From an uncultured Porphyromonadaceae bacterium (GTDB lineage Bacteria; Bacteroidota; Bacteroidia; Bacteroidales; Muribaculaceae): a stretch of DNA of 63,058 nt. The stretch lies in NCBI GenBank assembly GCA_900541555.1, contig UQKE01000008.1, positions 1-63,058 on the forward strand, read 5' to 3'. Positions 38,096 through 47,078 of the stretch are shown in pieces. A model generated the notes under the pieces. That model was not told where the DNA came from and did no database searches. It saw nothing but the letters and a program-made list of their open reading frames with translations. Numbering within the stretch: position 1 is the stretch's first letter; each line of letters opens with the position of its first letter. Position numbers and translations under genes: made by a program.

Positions 38096-39967
38096 TCACT
38101 GCTTTTCCGACAATTCCAACCAGCGCATTTCTTTTTCGTCTAGCAAAGAAAGCACTTCCGATATTCTTTGCGACTTTTGCGTCAGTTCCTCTACGCCAAG
38201 ATTTCCGGAATTGAGCATTTCTTCAATTTCGCGCTTCTCCTTTTCCAAATCGGCAATCTCGCCCGCCAACGATTCAAACTCCTTGCGTTCCTTGAAAGTC
38301 ATTTTGTCGCTTTTTTCCCTGCGAGGCTTCCACGAATTGGCAGCCGACGATTTCTTTTCCGCTTCCGCGTTCGCCTTTTCGGCATCGCGCTCCCACCGCC
38401 AAGACCGATAGTCGGAATAGCTTCCGGGAAAATCTCTGACAATTCCATCGCCCTCGAACACAAACAGGTGGTCGACCGTGCGGTCAAGGAAGAAACGATC
38501 GTGCGACACGACAATGACACAGCCTTTGAATTTGGCGATATACTCCTCGAGAATACCCAAAGTGGTGATGTCCAAATCGTTTGTAGGCTCGTCGAGAATC
38601 AAAAAATTAGGGGTTTTCATCAGCACCGTGGCAAGATAAAGACGCCGCTTTTCGCCGCCGCTCAATTTATAAATGTAATTTTGCTGTGCTGCCGGAGGGA
38701 AAAGGAAAAATTGAAGGAATTGCGATGCTGTATAGCGCGTTTTCTCGTCGATCACGACCACCTCGGCTATTTTCCGCACGGCATCGATCACTTTCTCTTG
38801 CTCGTCAAATCGAATGCCTTCTTGGCTGTAATAGCCGAACTTCACCGTTTCGCCCACATCGAATCGCCCCGAATCGGGCTGCTCCAATCCAAGCAAAAGT
38901 TTAACAAACGTCGATTTTCCAACACCGTTGCCACCCACGATGCCGACTTTTTCATAACGGGCAAACACATATTCGAAATTGCGGAGAATCACCTTGTCGC
39001 CGTAACGCTTCGACACATCGATTGCCTCAAAGATTTTCGACCCGATATACGACGCGCCGCCTTTCAGCCGGACAGACGAATCGTTACGGCGTTCCTTCGA
39101 CTTCGCATCAAGCGCGTAAAACGCGTCTATGCGATATTTCGCCTTTGTGCCGCGAGCTTGCGGCTGCCGGCGCATCCACTCCAATTCCGTGCGCAGCAGA
39201 TTCTTCACGCGCAGCAATTCCGCGTTCTGCGCCGAGATTCGCTCTTCCCGCTTTGCCAAATAATAATCATAGTTGCCCTCATAGGCATATATTTTCCGCT
39301 CGTCGATTTCCAAAATCTTGGAGCACACCTTGTCCAAAAAATAACGGTCGTGTGTCACCATCAATAACGCCACGCGACTGCGGCTCAAATAATCCTCCAG
39401 CCATTCAATCATGTCGATGTCCAAATGGTTAGTCGGCTCGTCCAAAATCAGCAATTCCGGCTCGTCCAAAATCACTTTCGCCAAAGCCACCCGCTTTTGC
39501 TGTCCGCCCGACAGCTCGCCGACGCGTTGCGACAAATCGGAAATTTTCAATTGCGTCAACACCTGCCGCATCCGATCCTCGTAAGTCCAGCCGCCCGACG
39601 CGTCCATGCGTTGCATTGCCCGTTCCAACCGCGCAGAGTCGCCCGATGCCGTTGCCGCTTCGTATTCGCGCACAGCCTCCACGGCTTCTCCGCCGAGCGA
39701 CATGCAAGCGTCGGCCACCGGCAATTGTCCGTCCAATTCCGGCAATTGTGCCAAATAGGCAACACGCAATCCATTGCGATACGTCACCTCGCCCGAATCG
39801 TAGGCCTCCGCTCCTGCCACAATGCGGAGCAACGTTGTTTTCCCCGCGCCGTTTTTGGCAATCAGGCCGATTTTGTCGCCCTCATAAATGCCAAACGTCA
39901 CATCGGAAAACAGCACCTTGTCGCCAAACGACTTCGACAAATTCTCAACTTGAAGAAATGATTTCAT
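38096..39967 (-). CDS. ABC-F family ATPase, Uup-like
   Basis: The 623-residue protein has two ABC domains without membrane segments: Walker A IAKNGAGKTTLLRI (about residues 36-49) and VGGNGVGKSTFVKL (about 345), signature LSGGQQKRVALA and LSGGEKRRLYLA, Walker B LLILDEPTNHLD and FLILDEPTNDLD, and a C-terminal coiled coil (about 545-623). ABC-F proteins act on the ribosome. The linker and C-terminal coiled coil point to Uup; a resistance function cannot be excluded. Its -7 box is the end of repeat copy D, 22 bp upstream. Confidence 0.92.
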   Translation of the reverse strand: MKSFLQVENLSKSFGDKVLFSDVTFGIYEGDKIGLIAKNGAGKTTLLRIVAGAEAYDSGEVTYRNGLRVAYLAQLPELDGQLPVADACMSLGGEAVEAVREYEAATASGDSARLERAMQRMDASGGWTYEDRMRQVLTQLKISDLSQRVGELSGGQQKRVALAKVILDEPELLILDEPTNHLDIDMIEWLEDYLSRSRVALLMVTHDRYFLDKVCSKILEIDERKIYAYEGNYDYYLAKREERISAQNAELLRVKNLLRTELEWMRRQPQARGTKAKYRIDAFYALDAKSKERRNDSSVRLKGGASYIGSKIFEAIDVSKRYGDKVILRNFEYVFARYEKVGIVGGNGVGKSTFVKLLLGLEQPDSGRFDVGETVKFGYYSQEGIRFDEQEKVIDAVRKIAEVVVIDEKTRYTASQFLQFFLFPPAAQQNYIYKLSGGEKRRLYLATVLMKTPNFLILDEPTNDLDITTLGILEEYIAKFKGCVIVVSHDRFFLDRTVDHLFVFEGDGIVRDFPGSYSDYRSWRWERDAEKANAEAEKKSSAANSWKPRREKSDKMTFKERKEFESLAGEIADLEKEKREIEEMLNSGNLGVEELTQKSQRISEVLSLLDEKEMRWLELSEKQ

Positions 39968-39988
39968 ATCCTTGCCTTTTCACCGGAC

Positions 39989-40060
39989 AAAGATAATGCA
40001 AGCCGAGTGCAAAGCGTGCAAGCTCGCTTGAAAAAGCTTTACCGAGGCGCAGCTTATCTT
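39989..40060 (-). repeat. Palindromic promoter repeat, copy D
   Basis: On the minus strand the element runs AAGATAAGCTGCGCCTCGG, centre AAAGCTTTTTCAAGCGAGCTTG, CACTCGGCTTGCAT, ending in TATCTTTG (plus-strand CAAAGATA, 39989-39996). It serves the ABC-F gene. Most of it is identical to copy E, offset 76 bp. Confidence 0.85.
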
Positions 40061-40062
40061 AT

Positions 40063-40137
40063 CAAAAGATACAGGCAAGCCGAGTGCAAAGCGTGCAAGC
40101 TCGCTTGAAAAAGCTTTGCCGAGGCGCAGCCTATCTT
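40063..40137 (-). repeat. Palindromic promoter repeat, copy E
   Basis: Nearly identical to copy D over GCAAGCCGAGTGCAAAGC and the following ~45 bp. On the minus strand its right arm reads TATCTTTTG, so the -7 box is imperfect. Confidence 0.8.
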
Positions 40138-40139
40138 AT

Positions 40140-40209
40140 CAAAAGATGCAAATTGAGTGCAGAAGCGCCAAACTCGTTTGAGCGATTATGCCGAAATGCC
40201 GCTTATCTT
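40140..40209 (-). repeat. Palindromic promoter repeat, copy F (diverged)
   Basis: A diverged member: plus-strand CAAAAGATGCAAATTGAGTGC, centre CCAAACTCGTTTGAG, ending CCGCTTATCTT. Its left arm on the minus strand overlaps the last codons and stop of the TPR/barrel gene (stop at 40203-40205). Confidence 0.7.
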
Positions 40210-41180
40210 ATTCTCATAAATAATCCTACTCCAAAAATATAAGAATTCAGCGCCTTTGCATTTGGCACAAAGTTATAACCTACGCTAAACAATAATCCTC
40301 CACTTCTGCCACTGCCAAGTGGCAAATATCCGACAAGCGTTGGACGCATCGAAAAATATGCTTTATTTCCTACTGTACAATCCGATGTCTTGGAATCGAT
40401 TGTGTATTTTGCATTTTCACACAATACCGTTCCTATTCCACACTCAATAGAAAAATAATTTAAATTGATCCCCGGACTAACCGACAATAAGAACCTCGGA
40501 TGGGCATATTCAGACGTTCTTTCCTTTACCATCCCATTTGTATAAAGATTCTCAGTTTTATTTATCAAATGCCAATAATTACCATCTTCCGGATATGTCG
40601 TCGTCCGGAGACCATCTTCTCTCGGTTCATCAGCCCATATGAAATCAAATCCTATTTGAAAAAAAGATTTATTTCCATAGAATCCAAAACCAACTTTCCC
40701 TTTACTGCTAAAAGAACTTAAGTACCTAATTTGGAAGTTATTTCCAAAAGGTTTTAATGGATTCTTTTTTTCTTTTGTTTCTTTTATCGTAGTCTCCGAT
40801 TGTGACAGACGCCGTTCCGATGCCAATTGCTTTTTCATATTCAAAACAGCATGGTCATTCGGATTGATTTCAAGTATATGATTATAATAATCAATTGCGC
40901 GATCAAATAAACCTTCATTTTTAGCCGTTTCCGCCCGTTCTAAATACCTTAAACATTGTTTTATTTTTGTCTCCAAAGCTTGAGCATTTGCCTCTAATTC
41001 TTGCCCATTCGCCTTCTTTATATCAACATACGTTCCCAATGCATTTTCAGCTTTTTCATATTCGCCATTCATAAAAAACGTATGCGCCATCTCAAAATAG
41101 TCGGTATTTTGAGCATAACCATAATTCCAAGAAAATAATAACCCGACAAGCACTAAACATGCAATTCTACAAAATTTCAT
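40203..41180 (-). CDS. Exported TPR plus beta-barrel-like protein, last gene of the kinase locus
   Basis: The 325-residue protein has a signal peptide (about residues 1-23), TPR-like helices (about 26-125, with EMAHTFFMNGEYEKAENAL and AIDYYNHILEINPNDHAVL), and a C-terminal half of alternating hydrophobic strands ending FGVGLFMRIR, as in small outer membrane barrels. I infer an outer-membrane or periplasmic scaffold. A GGAGATTA ribosome site precedes the ATG. It starts 14 bp after the NTF2-like gene. No named family recognised. Confidence 0.7.
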   Translation of the reverse strand: MKFCRIACLVLVGLLFSWNYGYAQNTDYFEMAHTFFMNGEYEKAENALGTYVDIKKANGQELEANAQALETKIKQCLRYLERAETAKNEGLFDRAIDYYNHILEINPNDHAVLNMKKQLASERRLSQSETTIKETKEKKNPLKPFGNNFQIRYLSSFSSKGKVGFGFYGNKSFFQIGFDFIWADEPREDGLRTTTYPEDGNYWHLINKTENLYTNGMVKERTSEYAHPRFLLSVSPGINLNYFSIECGIGTVLCENAKYTIDSKTSDCTVGNKAYFSMRPTLVGYLPLGSGRSGGLLFSVGYNFVPNAKALNSYIFGVGLFMRIR

Positions 41181-41194
41181 AGTTAATCTCCTTA

Positions 41195-41728
41195 TTAATA
41201 ATATTCAAATTCATAAATTTTCCAATTCCCATTTCCGGACTCGTCAATCAATCGAACTGTAAAATCCTTATCTGTCATCGTATTCGTAAATATTACAGTG
41301 ACTACATCTCCGGCCCTATTGGGAATAGTCGTGATTTTTGATCGGTTTATATGATCTATTAATCTTTCTCGTTTACTTTTAGGAACACTAAGCAGCATTT
41401 CGCGAATATAAGCATCATTATATGGGAAATTTTTATTATAAAAATCAGAAGTAAGGAGACGTTTCAATGCAGAGACATCTCCATTTGCTACTGCATAAAA
41501 ACACTTTTTAGCAATCGCCACACATCGATCACATGTCTTTCTTGTTTTACGTTTCCATACATTTATATCGGCTCCCAACTGCTTTGTAGCATTTTCAGCA
41601 TAATACATATCGTACAGAAATGTAAAATCACCTTTGGATGCTTGCGCCAAATAATTGACTTTTTGTGCACATATAGCCTCATAAGAACACATGAAGCAAA
41701 AAACTGCAAACAATAATTTTTTAAACAT
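41195..41728 (-). CDS. Secreted NTF2-like (DUF4878-type) protein
   Basis: ATG 41728 is taken as start; a TTG two codons upstream is less likely. The 177-residue product has a signal peptide (about residues 1-21) and a C-terminal NTF2-like domain (CFYAVANGDVSALKRLLTSDFY, then VVTVIFTNTMTDKDFTVRLID and NWKIYEFEYY). This fold also appears in the extracytoplasmic part of the kinase in the same locus. A 165-bp gap separates it from the phosphatase gene; no clear promoter is seen there. Confidence 0.65.
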   Translation of the reverse strand: MFKKLLFAVFCFMCSYEAICAQKVNYLAQASKGDFTFLYDMYYAENATKQLGADINVWKRKTRKTCDRCVAIAKKCFYAVANGDVSALKRLLTSDFYNKNFPYNDAYIREMLLSVPKSKRERLIDHINRSKITTIPNRAGDVVTVIFTNTMTDKDFTVRLIDESGNGNWKIYEFEYY

Positions 41729-41899
41729 ATTCAAGAAAATTAAATATCCTCACAATTTTATTGATTTGTAATAATTCTCACGTCTACAAAAAATTGAAAA
41801 ACTTATCACGGGGTTTGTTAGAATCTTGCGCTGATGTTATCTGCATTAACAATAATAAAAAGCTATTGCCAATGAACCTTTTATACATTTCATCGCATC

Positions 41900-43015
41900 C
41901 TAATCATGTTCAGTTAATTGATCAAAAAGTGCTTGAATCTCAACATCTTTCTTTTTAATCTGACGGTGAAGCATTGCTGTGTCATTTCGCAATTGCATAA
42001 TTACGGCATCATTTGCCATATCGCTCATGGCATTCACCCCCTGTGACTTGTCGGGCAAAACTTGGGGACATTTTTTTAAGCTCAGCAATTCGCCTGCGAT
42101 TCCCCCCAGTACAAATGCAAATACAATGCTCGCAATCCATTTCACACGCATTCTTTTTATATGAGATGCGTCAGAAGTGGTATTCCTTTTATGTTCCACT
42201 TCTATATTTTGTGCTTCATTGGAAAGATGCACCACCTCATCAGGCTTTTGAGATTTCATCTCTAAATTGGACTCCACAAGCACAACCGTGACATTATCTT
42301 TCCCTCCGGCATCATTAGCAGCATCAATCAATGCAACAGCTTTATCTTTAAGCGATATATTTCGATTCAACACATCGCACATACGAGATGACGTGACCAT
42401 GTCGCACAGTCCGTCAGAACACAACAGAAGAGTTGATTTGCTTAATAACGGAAAAGTAGCAATCTCAACATATTCATTATTTTCAGTTTCTAAATATGTC
42501 GATCCTACATCTCGCCCGATGACATTGCGTTGCGGATGATGCATTGCCTCTTCTTCTGTCAATTCACCTATTTCTTCCTTATAACCGACCAATGAATGAT
42601 CATGCGACAGCTTTGTAAGAGTTCCATGAAAATATTGATATAATCTAGTATCGCCTACATGAGCCATATTGACACGTCCATTCTGTATTTCAATCAATAT
42701 GGCAGTCAACACACAACTCATATTGCCATACAGATTGGATTTTTTCCTTTCCGTATAAACCATATTATTCGCATACACGACAGCCTGTTTCAACAATTCC
42801 GAGCGTTCCCCATTAGGATATTTCTCAAGGTACTCTACAAGAGTACGCTTTGCCAAGGCAGAAGCGATTTCTCCCCCTTCATATCCGCCTACGCCATCAA
42901 TCACAACTGCAAGCAAATGGTTTTCATCCCATATTTTCTGCACTATATAAGCATCTTCATTGTTACTACGGACTTTACCAACATCCGAAATTCCAAAGAA
43001 AGTCATTCGTTCCAT
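41900..43015 (-). CDS. PP2C-family Ser/Thr protein phosphatase with one membrane segment
   Basis: The 371-residue protein has the metal-binding PP2C motifs: SDVGKVRSNNEDA (residues about 10-22), VIDGVGGYEGGE (38-49), HVGDTRLY, LLCSDGLCDMV and GGKDNVTVVLV. This is the bacterial PstP/PrpC type that reverses Ser/Thr kinase phosphorylation. After residue ~250 come a linker, a membrane helix (about 292-310) and a short extracytoplasmic coiled coil (KKKDVEIQALFDQL). The membrane anchor resembles that of mycobacterial PstP. It begins 12 bp after the second FHA-type gene. Confidence 0.9.
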   Translation of the reverse strand: MERMTFFGISDVGKVRSNNEDAYIVQKIWDENHLLAVVIDGVGGYEGGEIASALAKRTLVEYLEKYPNGERSELLKQAVVYANNMVYTERKKSNLYGNMSCVLTAILIEIQNGRVNMAHVGDTRLYQYFHGTLTKLSHDHSLVGYKEEIGELTEEEAMHHPQRNVIGRDVGSTYLETENNEYVEIATFPLLSKSTLLLCSDGLCDMVTSSRMCDVLNRNISLKDKAVALIDAANDAGGKDNVTVVLVESNLEMKSQKPDEVVHLSNEAQNIEVEHKRNTTSDASHIKRMRVKWIASIVFAFVLGGIAGELLSLKKCPQVLPDKSQGVNAMSDMANDAVIMQLRNDTAMLHRQIKKKDVEIQALFDQLTEHD

Positions 43016-43027
43016 ATTGCGATGATT

Positions 43028-44005
43028 TTATTTAATTTCAAATTTCACACTTACTTCTTCATTTATAAAAATGCTTGAATTATTGGCAAGATCGTACCAA
43101 AAAACATCCCCGCCACTACTTTCATTCAACGCTCTGCTGTTAAGCCGCACAGGTCCATAAGCAGCAATTTGGAATTTTTTTGTTAAAGGGATATACTTGA
43201 TTTGTACATGAGAATCTTTTATGTTAGGATTGTCTATGATAAAAAACGAGCGTCCTTCTCGCATTTCATTCGAGCCAGAAATCTGAATAAGATTATCTTT
43301 CATGGCAAAACGATAATTCCGACCTCCTTTGGAATACGAGAGTTCTGCTAAACCATTAATCTCACTCATATTTGAACCCTCCATAATATGTTGCGAGTCC
43401 TGATTCAAATTCATATCGAAATTATACGTAAACACGCCATCACTTATAACATCAAGATTCTTTATCGCACCCCAATTAACATTCACATCGCTCATGACAT
43501 TAGAATCATCCAATTTTATAGAAACTTTTGTATTCGACTCAACAGAAGTATTGTTTGCTTTCCGAATATCAAATGTCATTAATGCCGCCACTGTCGTCAA
43601 ATGTCCCCGACGAATAATCAACGGAGCTGAATTTCCCGTTGGAATTTTACTCAATTGGCATGATGAAAATTGAAAAAACCAATATTTTGCAGGTGGCGTA
43701 TAATTGGGATATTGCGTCTTCATACTCTCAATAATCCTATAAAAATTAGCAACTACTTCTGGCAAAACAAAAGGCAAAGATTGTCTTCGTTCCTCATAGT
43801 CGGCAGATGCCATTAGGATATTAAACGACATTGGATACAACATCCTTTGACCGACTGATTCATTCTCTAACATTGTCTTAAAATGCGATGTCAGTTCATT
43901 CAATAGCACTTTATTTGTCAAATGATCAGCACCCGAAAAATCGTCTGGTTCTGCCTTCATCTTATCGAGCAGTTGTTTTATCATATTCACAAACCGGTTG
44001 TTCAT
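43028..44005 (-). CDS. FHA-like protein with a degenerate phosphopeptide site
   Basis: The 325-residue cytoplasmic protein has an N-terminal helical part (about residues 1-110), a beta-rich middle, and a C-terminal segment resembling FHA: REGRSFFIID..IKDSHVQIKY, then YGPVRLNSRAL, and SIFINEEVSVKFEIK. The usual SRxH reads DSHV, so the phosphothreonine-binding Arg seems missing. It is probably a structural relative of the next-door FHA protein. Spacing to its neighbours is 11-12 bp, so it is in the same operon. Confidence 0.55.
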   Translation of the reverse strand: MNNRFVNMIKQLLDKMKAEPDDFSGADHLTNKVLLNELTSHFKTMLENESVGQRMLYPMSFNILMASADYEERRQSLPFVLPEVVANFYRIIESMKTQYPNYTPPAKYWFFQFSSCQLSKIPTGNSAPLIIRRGHLTTVAALMTFDIRKANNTSVESNTKVSIKLDDSNVMSDVNVNWGAIKNLDVISDGVFTYNFDMNLNQDSQHIMEGSNMSEINGLAELSYSKGGRNYRFAMKDNLIQISGSNEMREGRSFFIIDNPNIKDSHVQIKYIPLTKKFQIAAYGPVRLNSRALNESSGGDVFWYDLANNSSIFINEEVSVKFEIK

Positions 44006-44016
44006 ACCCTTTAATA

Positions 44017-44853
44017 TTAAGACTCTTTAAACAACAATCTAACACATTTGCTTAAAACGATACAATCTCCATCTCTCAATGCTTCCGGAATAATCGTATT
44101 ATTCAATTCGATACACTCATCCCCTCTGTAGACATGCGTTCGTTTTTGTGCAATACGCGTTCCGCCATGTTCAACATATAGCAGGAACCCATATTCTTCC
44201 GAAAATACTATATGGGCATGGGCTCTGCTGACATATTTGTTTTTCTCAAACTGCGGCAAATTCGGATTATCGTCTATGGCAATTTGATTTTCACGGAAAC
44301 TCCCATCAGACATTTTCGGGAATCTTCCGATACCGATATTATATCTCTTATCGGGAATCTTTTGTATTTCTTGGGAATCCAATGTACAATAGGCATTCAA
44401 TAAAGAGCCATATCCCTCAACGGAATAGAGTGTAGCTTTTCTTATCATTGAGCCTATATTCATAGATTCAATTTGAAGAAATACATTAGGCATAATTTCT
44501 GTTAATGCCAAATCCATTTTTGTCGGATCATATTTAATTTCAACGGCACCGAATGCGAATCCAAGTTCTGCATATAAACTTGTTATAAATTCTTCTTTAA
44601 AATCACTTTCTATGATCGAATGATAAAATAAATTATCTTGTATCCATAAGATCAAACGATTCTTCTCAAACGTAATCTGTTGCCCCAAGTAGTTTGCTTT
44701 CAAAGTAGAAATAATGTTATCTAATAATTTCCTCTTTTTACTGATTTCATTATCATGAATACATTCTTCTCGTTCAGAATCAACAGTATCCGATTCCGTA
44801 TTAGGACGTCCTTTAATAAAATCAGCGATATATTCGAAAATATCCTTTCTCAT
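44017..44853 (-). CDS. FHA-domain protein
   Basis: The 278-residue cytoplasmic protein has an N-terminal domain of unknown type (about residues 35-160, place and size reminiscent of the N-terminal domain of actinobacterial FhaA) and a C-terminal FHA domain with the phosphothreonine-binding pattern: GIGRFP, NKYVSRAHAHIVF, HGGTRIAQ, LRDGDCIVLS. It would bind a phosphorylated threonine on a partner, probably the kinase or the SEDS-PBP protein. It starts 2 bp past the kinase stop. Confidence 0.82.
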   Translation of the reverse strand: MRKDIFEYIADFIKGRPNTESDTVDSEREECIHDNEISKKRKLLDNIISTLKANYLGQQITFEKNRLILWIQDNLFYHSIIESDFKEEFITSLYAELGFAFGAVEIKYDPTKMDLALTEIMPNVFLQIESMNIGSMIRKATLYSVEGYGSLLNAYCTLDSQEIQKIPDKRYNIGIGRFPKMSDGSFRENQIAIDDNPNLPQFEKNKYVSRAHAHIVFSEEYGFLLYVEHGGTRIAQKRTHVYRGDECIELNNTIIPEALRDGDCIVLSKCVRLLFKES

Positions 44854-44855
44854 AA

Positions 44856-47024
44856 TTAATTCTTAAATAATTGTTTTCTTAGTGCACTTATCTCTGTATT
44901 TTTTTCTTTTATCTCTGCATTAAGACTATTAATCCGTGTATGAAGTTGCTCAATTGTCTTATCACGCTCTGCAATAATACTTTGATTATTGTTCATAGAT
45001 GACTTAAGTCTTGATATTTCTCTTGTAAGAGTTTGAACCTGCGACGTCAAATCATTAATTAGAGTGCTTTTATCTTGTTTTTGACTTCTCAGACTATTTT
45101 CTTCCTTTCGATTTTCCGTAACGGCAGCATCTGATTTTCCTATCACTTCTTCATATATGCTACATATTTTATAACATTGATCTAAAACAAGATGCATCTT
45201 TAATTCGTATATTGAAGATTTAGCGTCATTGCTTGTTTCGATAATGTATACAATGTTATAACTTAGGTTTATAGCGTTATTATTATTTGAAATTTCCAAA
45301 GTATTCCAATCTACATAGATTTCTTTTGATACAATGCCAAGTCTCTGATCATTTGATTTTATATCTTCAATTATTTGCATCGGCGTCACATTATTTTCAC
45401 TATAATACCTCTGCACATTTTCTGCATACATAGAAGATAGCTCAGAATATTTATTTTCAATTATATTTTTATAATATAATCCTATCACATCCTCAATTTT
45501 TTCTTGCATTGACATCTTTGTATTGTCATTGTCTACAACTTCATTATATATGAAATAAGAAATAATCGCACTTAGAGAAAAAAAGACTATAATCGTTATT
45601 ATTTTCCACAAGTTATTGCCATTTGTTTTTCTTTGGAATTTAAGCTTCTGATTTTCATCTTTCAACGAATCTATTATTTCATTAGCCCGAGATAATTCAC
45701 ACGCAATGGCATCTAACTGGCTTGTTGATGCACTTAATTCCTTTTCTAAATCTTCGGTCTGTTGTGCTTGCTCTTGGGATGAATTGGGAGATACAGACAA
45801 AGAATCTAATTTCTCCTTTAAATTTTTATTCTCAATTCGCAATTGATTCATGTCATTTTCAACCAATGAGCGGCAGCTAATCGCATCTTTTAACCTTCCT
45901 TGTAAATCTGAAACCAATTCATCGTTCTTTCTTTTTGATGCAGTTGCTGCCTCCTTAAAAGCCGCAATTTGGTTCTGCAATTCCAAATTTTCTTTTTTTA
46001 ACTCTAATGATAATCTGGAATCGGCCGATGTATATTTTTGAGCATAATCGTAAAGCTCTTTGCCGTTTTTAAATCTATTTTTTGGATCTTTTGATAAACA
46101 CTTCATTATTAGTTCCTCTAACCATTCGGGATAATCCTTTTCGTACACTTCTCCCGGATGAGATTTTTCAAAAGAAACCTTTCTCAATCCATATATAGGT
46201 TCCGGTGTCTGTTCTTTATGCGCTTGTCCTAATAAATATTCAGCTTCAACAGTATTAGAATTTTTTTTATCGAATTGAAATGGGACTCTACCTGACAAAA
46301 ATTCATAAAGAACCACGCCAAAACTATATATATCTGACTGTGTGGTCAGGATGCTGTCGTTTTCCCATTTTTCCGGAGCTTTAAACTCAGGTGCTCCATT
46401 TTTACGACGGCTGCTTCTTACAACACTGTCGCCCTCAATTGCAAGGCCGAAATCCAACAGCACATACAACCCATTCTCCCTGCGGATAATATTTCTTGAA
46501 TGTATGTCATTATGAATGACTCGATATTTCTCAATAAGGAAGTTTTGCGTCTTTAAATCAAGCAATACCTTTGAGCCATCGTTTGGATCATCTTTCAGAT
46601 TATCTTCCTCTTTATCCATGCAGAATTTGTAAATATCCTCATGGCAGTATGCCAACGCACTACTTATATCTGTCAACAATTTAATGACATCTTCGGTCCC
46701 AACGAATGATGAATTCGCTTCAAGATAGTGATATAAATCTTTTCCATCAACATAGTCCATCTCCACTATTGCACGTTGAGCCTTTAACAATGGCTGATAG
46801 ACATGTACAATATTTGGATGGTTACCATTGCCCAAACGAAGAAGCAACCGACATTCTTCCAAAAATTTCTGATAAGCCTTATCCGATTCTCCATGTGCTA
46901 TAATCGCGTTTAAGACACGGATTGCACGTATGTATCCTAATTTATTATGCCTAACCTTATAAACAGTAGCAAACCCACCCTGTCCAAGCTCATCTAATAA
47001 TGTATACTCTTCAAGAAACGCCAT
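44856..47024 (-). CDS. Membrane Ser/Thr protein kinase with extracytoplasmic NTF2-like domain
   Basis: The start is ATG 47024; a TTG at 47033 is less likely. The 722-residue protein has a kinase domain (about 5-330): LGQGGFATVYKV glycine loop, an E in the C helix (FLEECRLL), catalytic loop HNDIHSRN (Asp173), DFG (Asp191) and APEKW. At the ATP-binding lysine position it reads RAIRVLN, so Lys is replaced by Arg36. A coiled coil (about 335-465), one membrane helix (about 473-497), an NTF2-like domain (about 510-630) and a C-terminal coiled coil follow. In place of the PASTA repeats of PknB there is the NTF2-like domain. Probably phosphorylates the wall machinery of the same operon. Confidence 0.85.
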   Translation of the reverse strand: MAFLEEYTLLDELGQGGFATVYKVRHNKLGYIRAIRVLNAIIAHGESDKAYQKFLEECRLLLRLGNGNHPNIVHVYQPLLKAQRAIVEMDYVDGKDLYHYLEANSSFVGTEDVIKLLTDISSALAYCHEDIYKFCMDKEEDNLKDDPNDGSKVLLDLKTQNFLIEKYRVIHNDIHSRNIIRRENGLYVLLDFGLAIEGDSVVRSSRRKNGAPEFKAPEKWENDSILTTQSDIYSFGVVLYEFLSGRVPFQFDKKNSNTVEAEYLLGQAHKEQTPEPIYGLRKVSFEKSHPGEVYEKDYPEWLEELIMKCLSKDPKNRFKNGKELYDYAQKYTSADSRLSLELKKENLELQNQIAAFKEAATASKRKNDELVSDLQGRLKDAISCRSLVENDMNQLRIENKNLKEKLDSLSVSPNSSQEQAQQTEDLEKELSASTSQLDAIACELSRANEIIDSLKDENQKLKFQRKTNGNNLWKIITIIVFFSLSAIISYFIYNEVVDNDNTKMSMQEKIEDVIGLYYKNIIENKYSELSSMYAENVQRYYSENNVTPMQIIEDIKSNDQRLGIVSKEIYVDWNTLEISNNNNAINLSYNIVYIIETSNDAKSSIYELKMHLVLDQCYKICSIYEEVIGKSDAAVTENRKEENSLRSQKQDKSTLINDLTSQVQTLTREISRLKSSMNNNQSIIAERDKTIEQLHTRINSLNAEIKEKNTEISALRKQLFKN

Positions 47025-47078
47025 AAATATCAAATTAAGTTACATATATTCACAATCAATAATTACCAAAACATTTTA

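Noticed and set aside
39989..40209. Three repeat copies as a CRISPR array
   Set aside because: Units abut each other, differ in sequence and end in -7 boxes; no spacers.
40203..47024. Kinase, FHA and PP2C genes as a type VI secretion regulatory set (PpkA/Fha/PppA)
   Set aside because: No Tss structural gene is near; the partner is a SEDS-PBP synthase instead.
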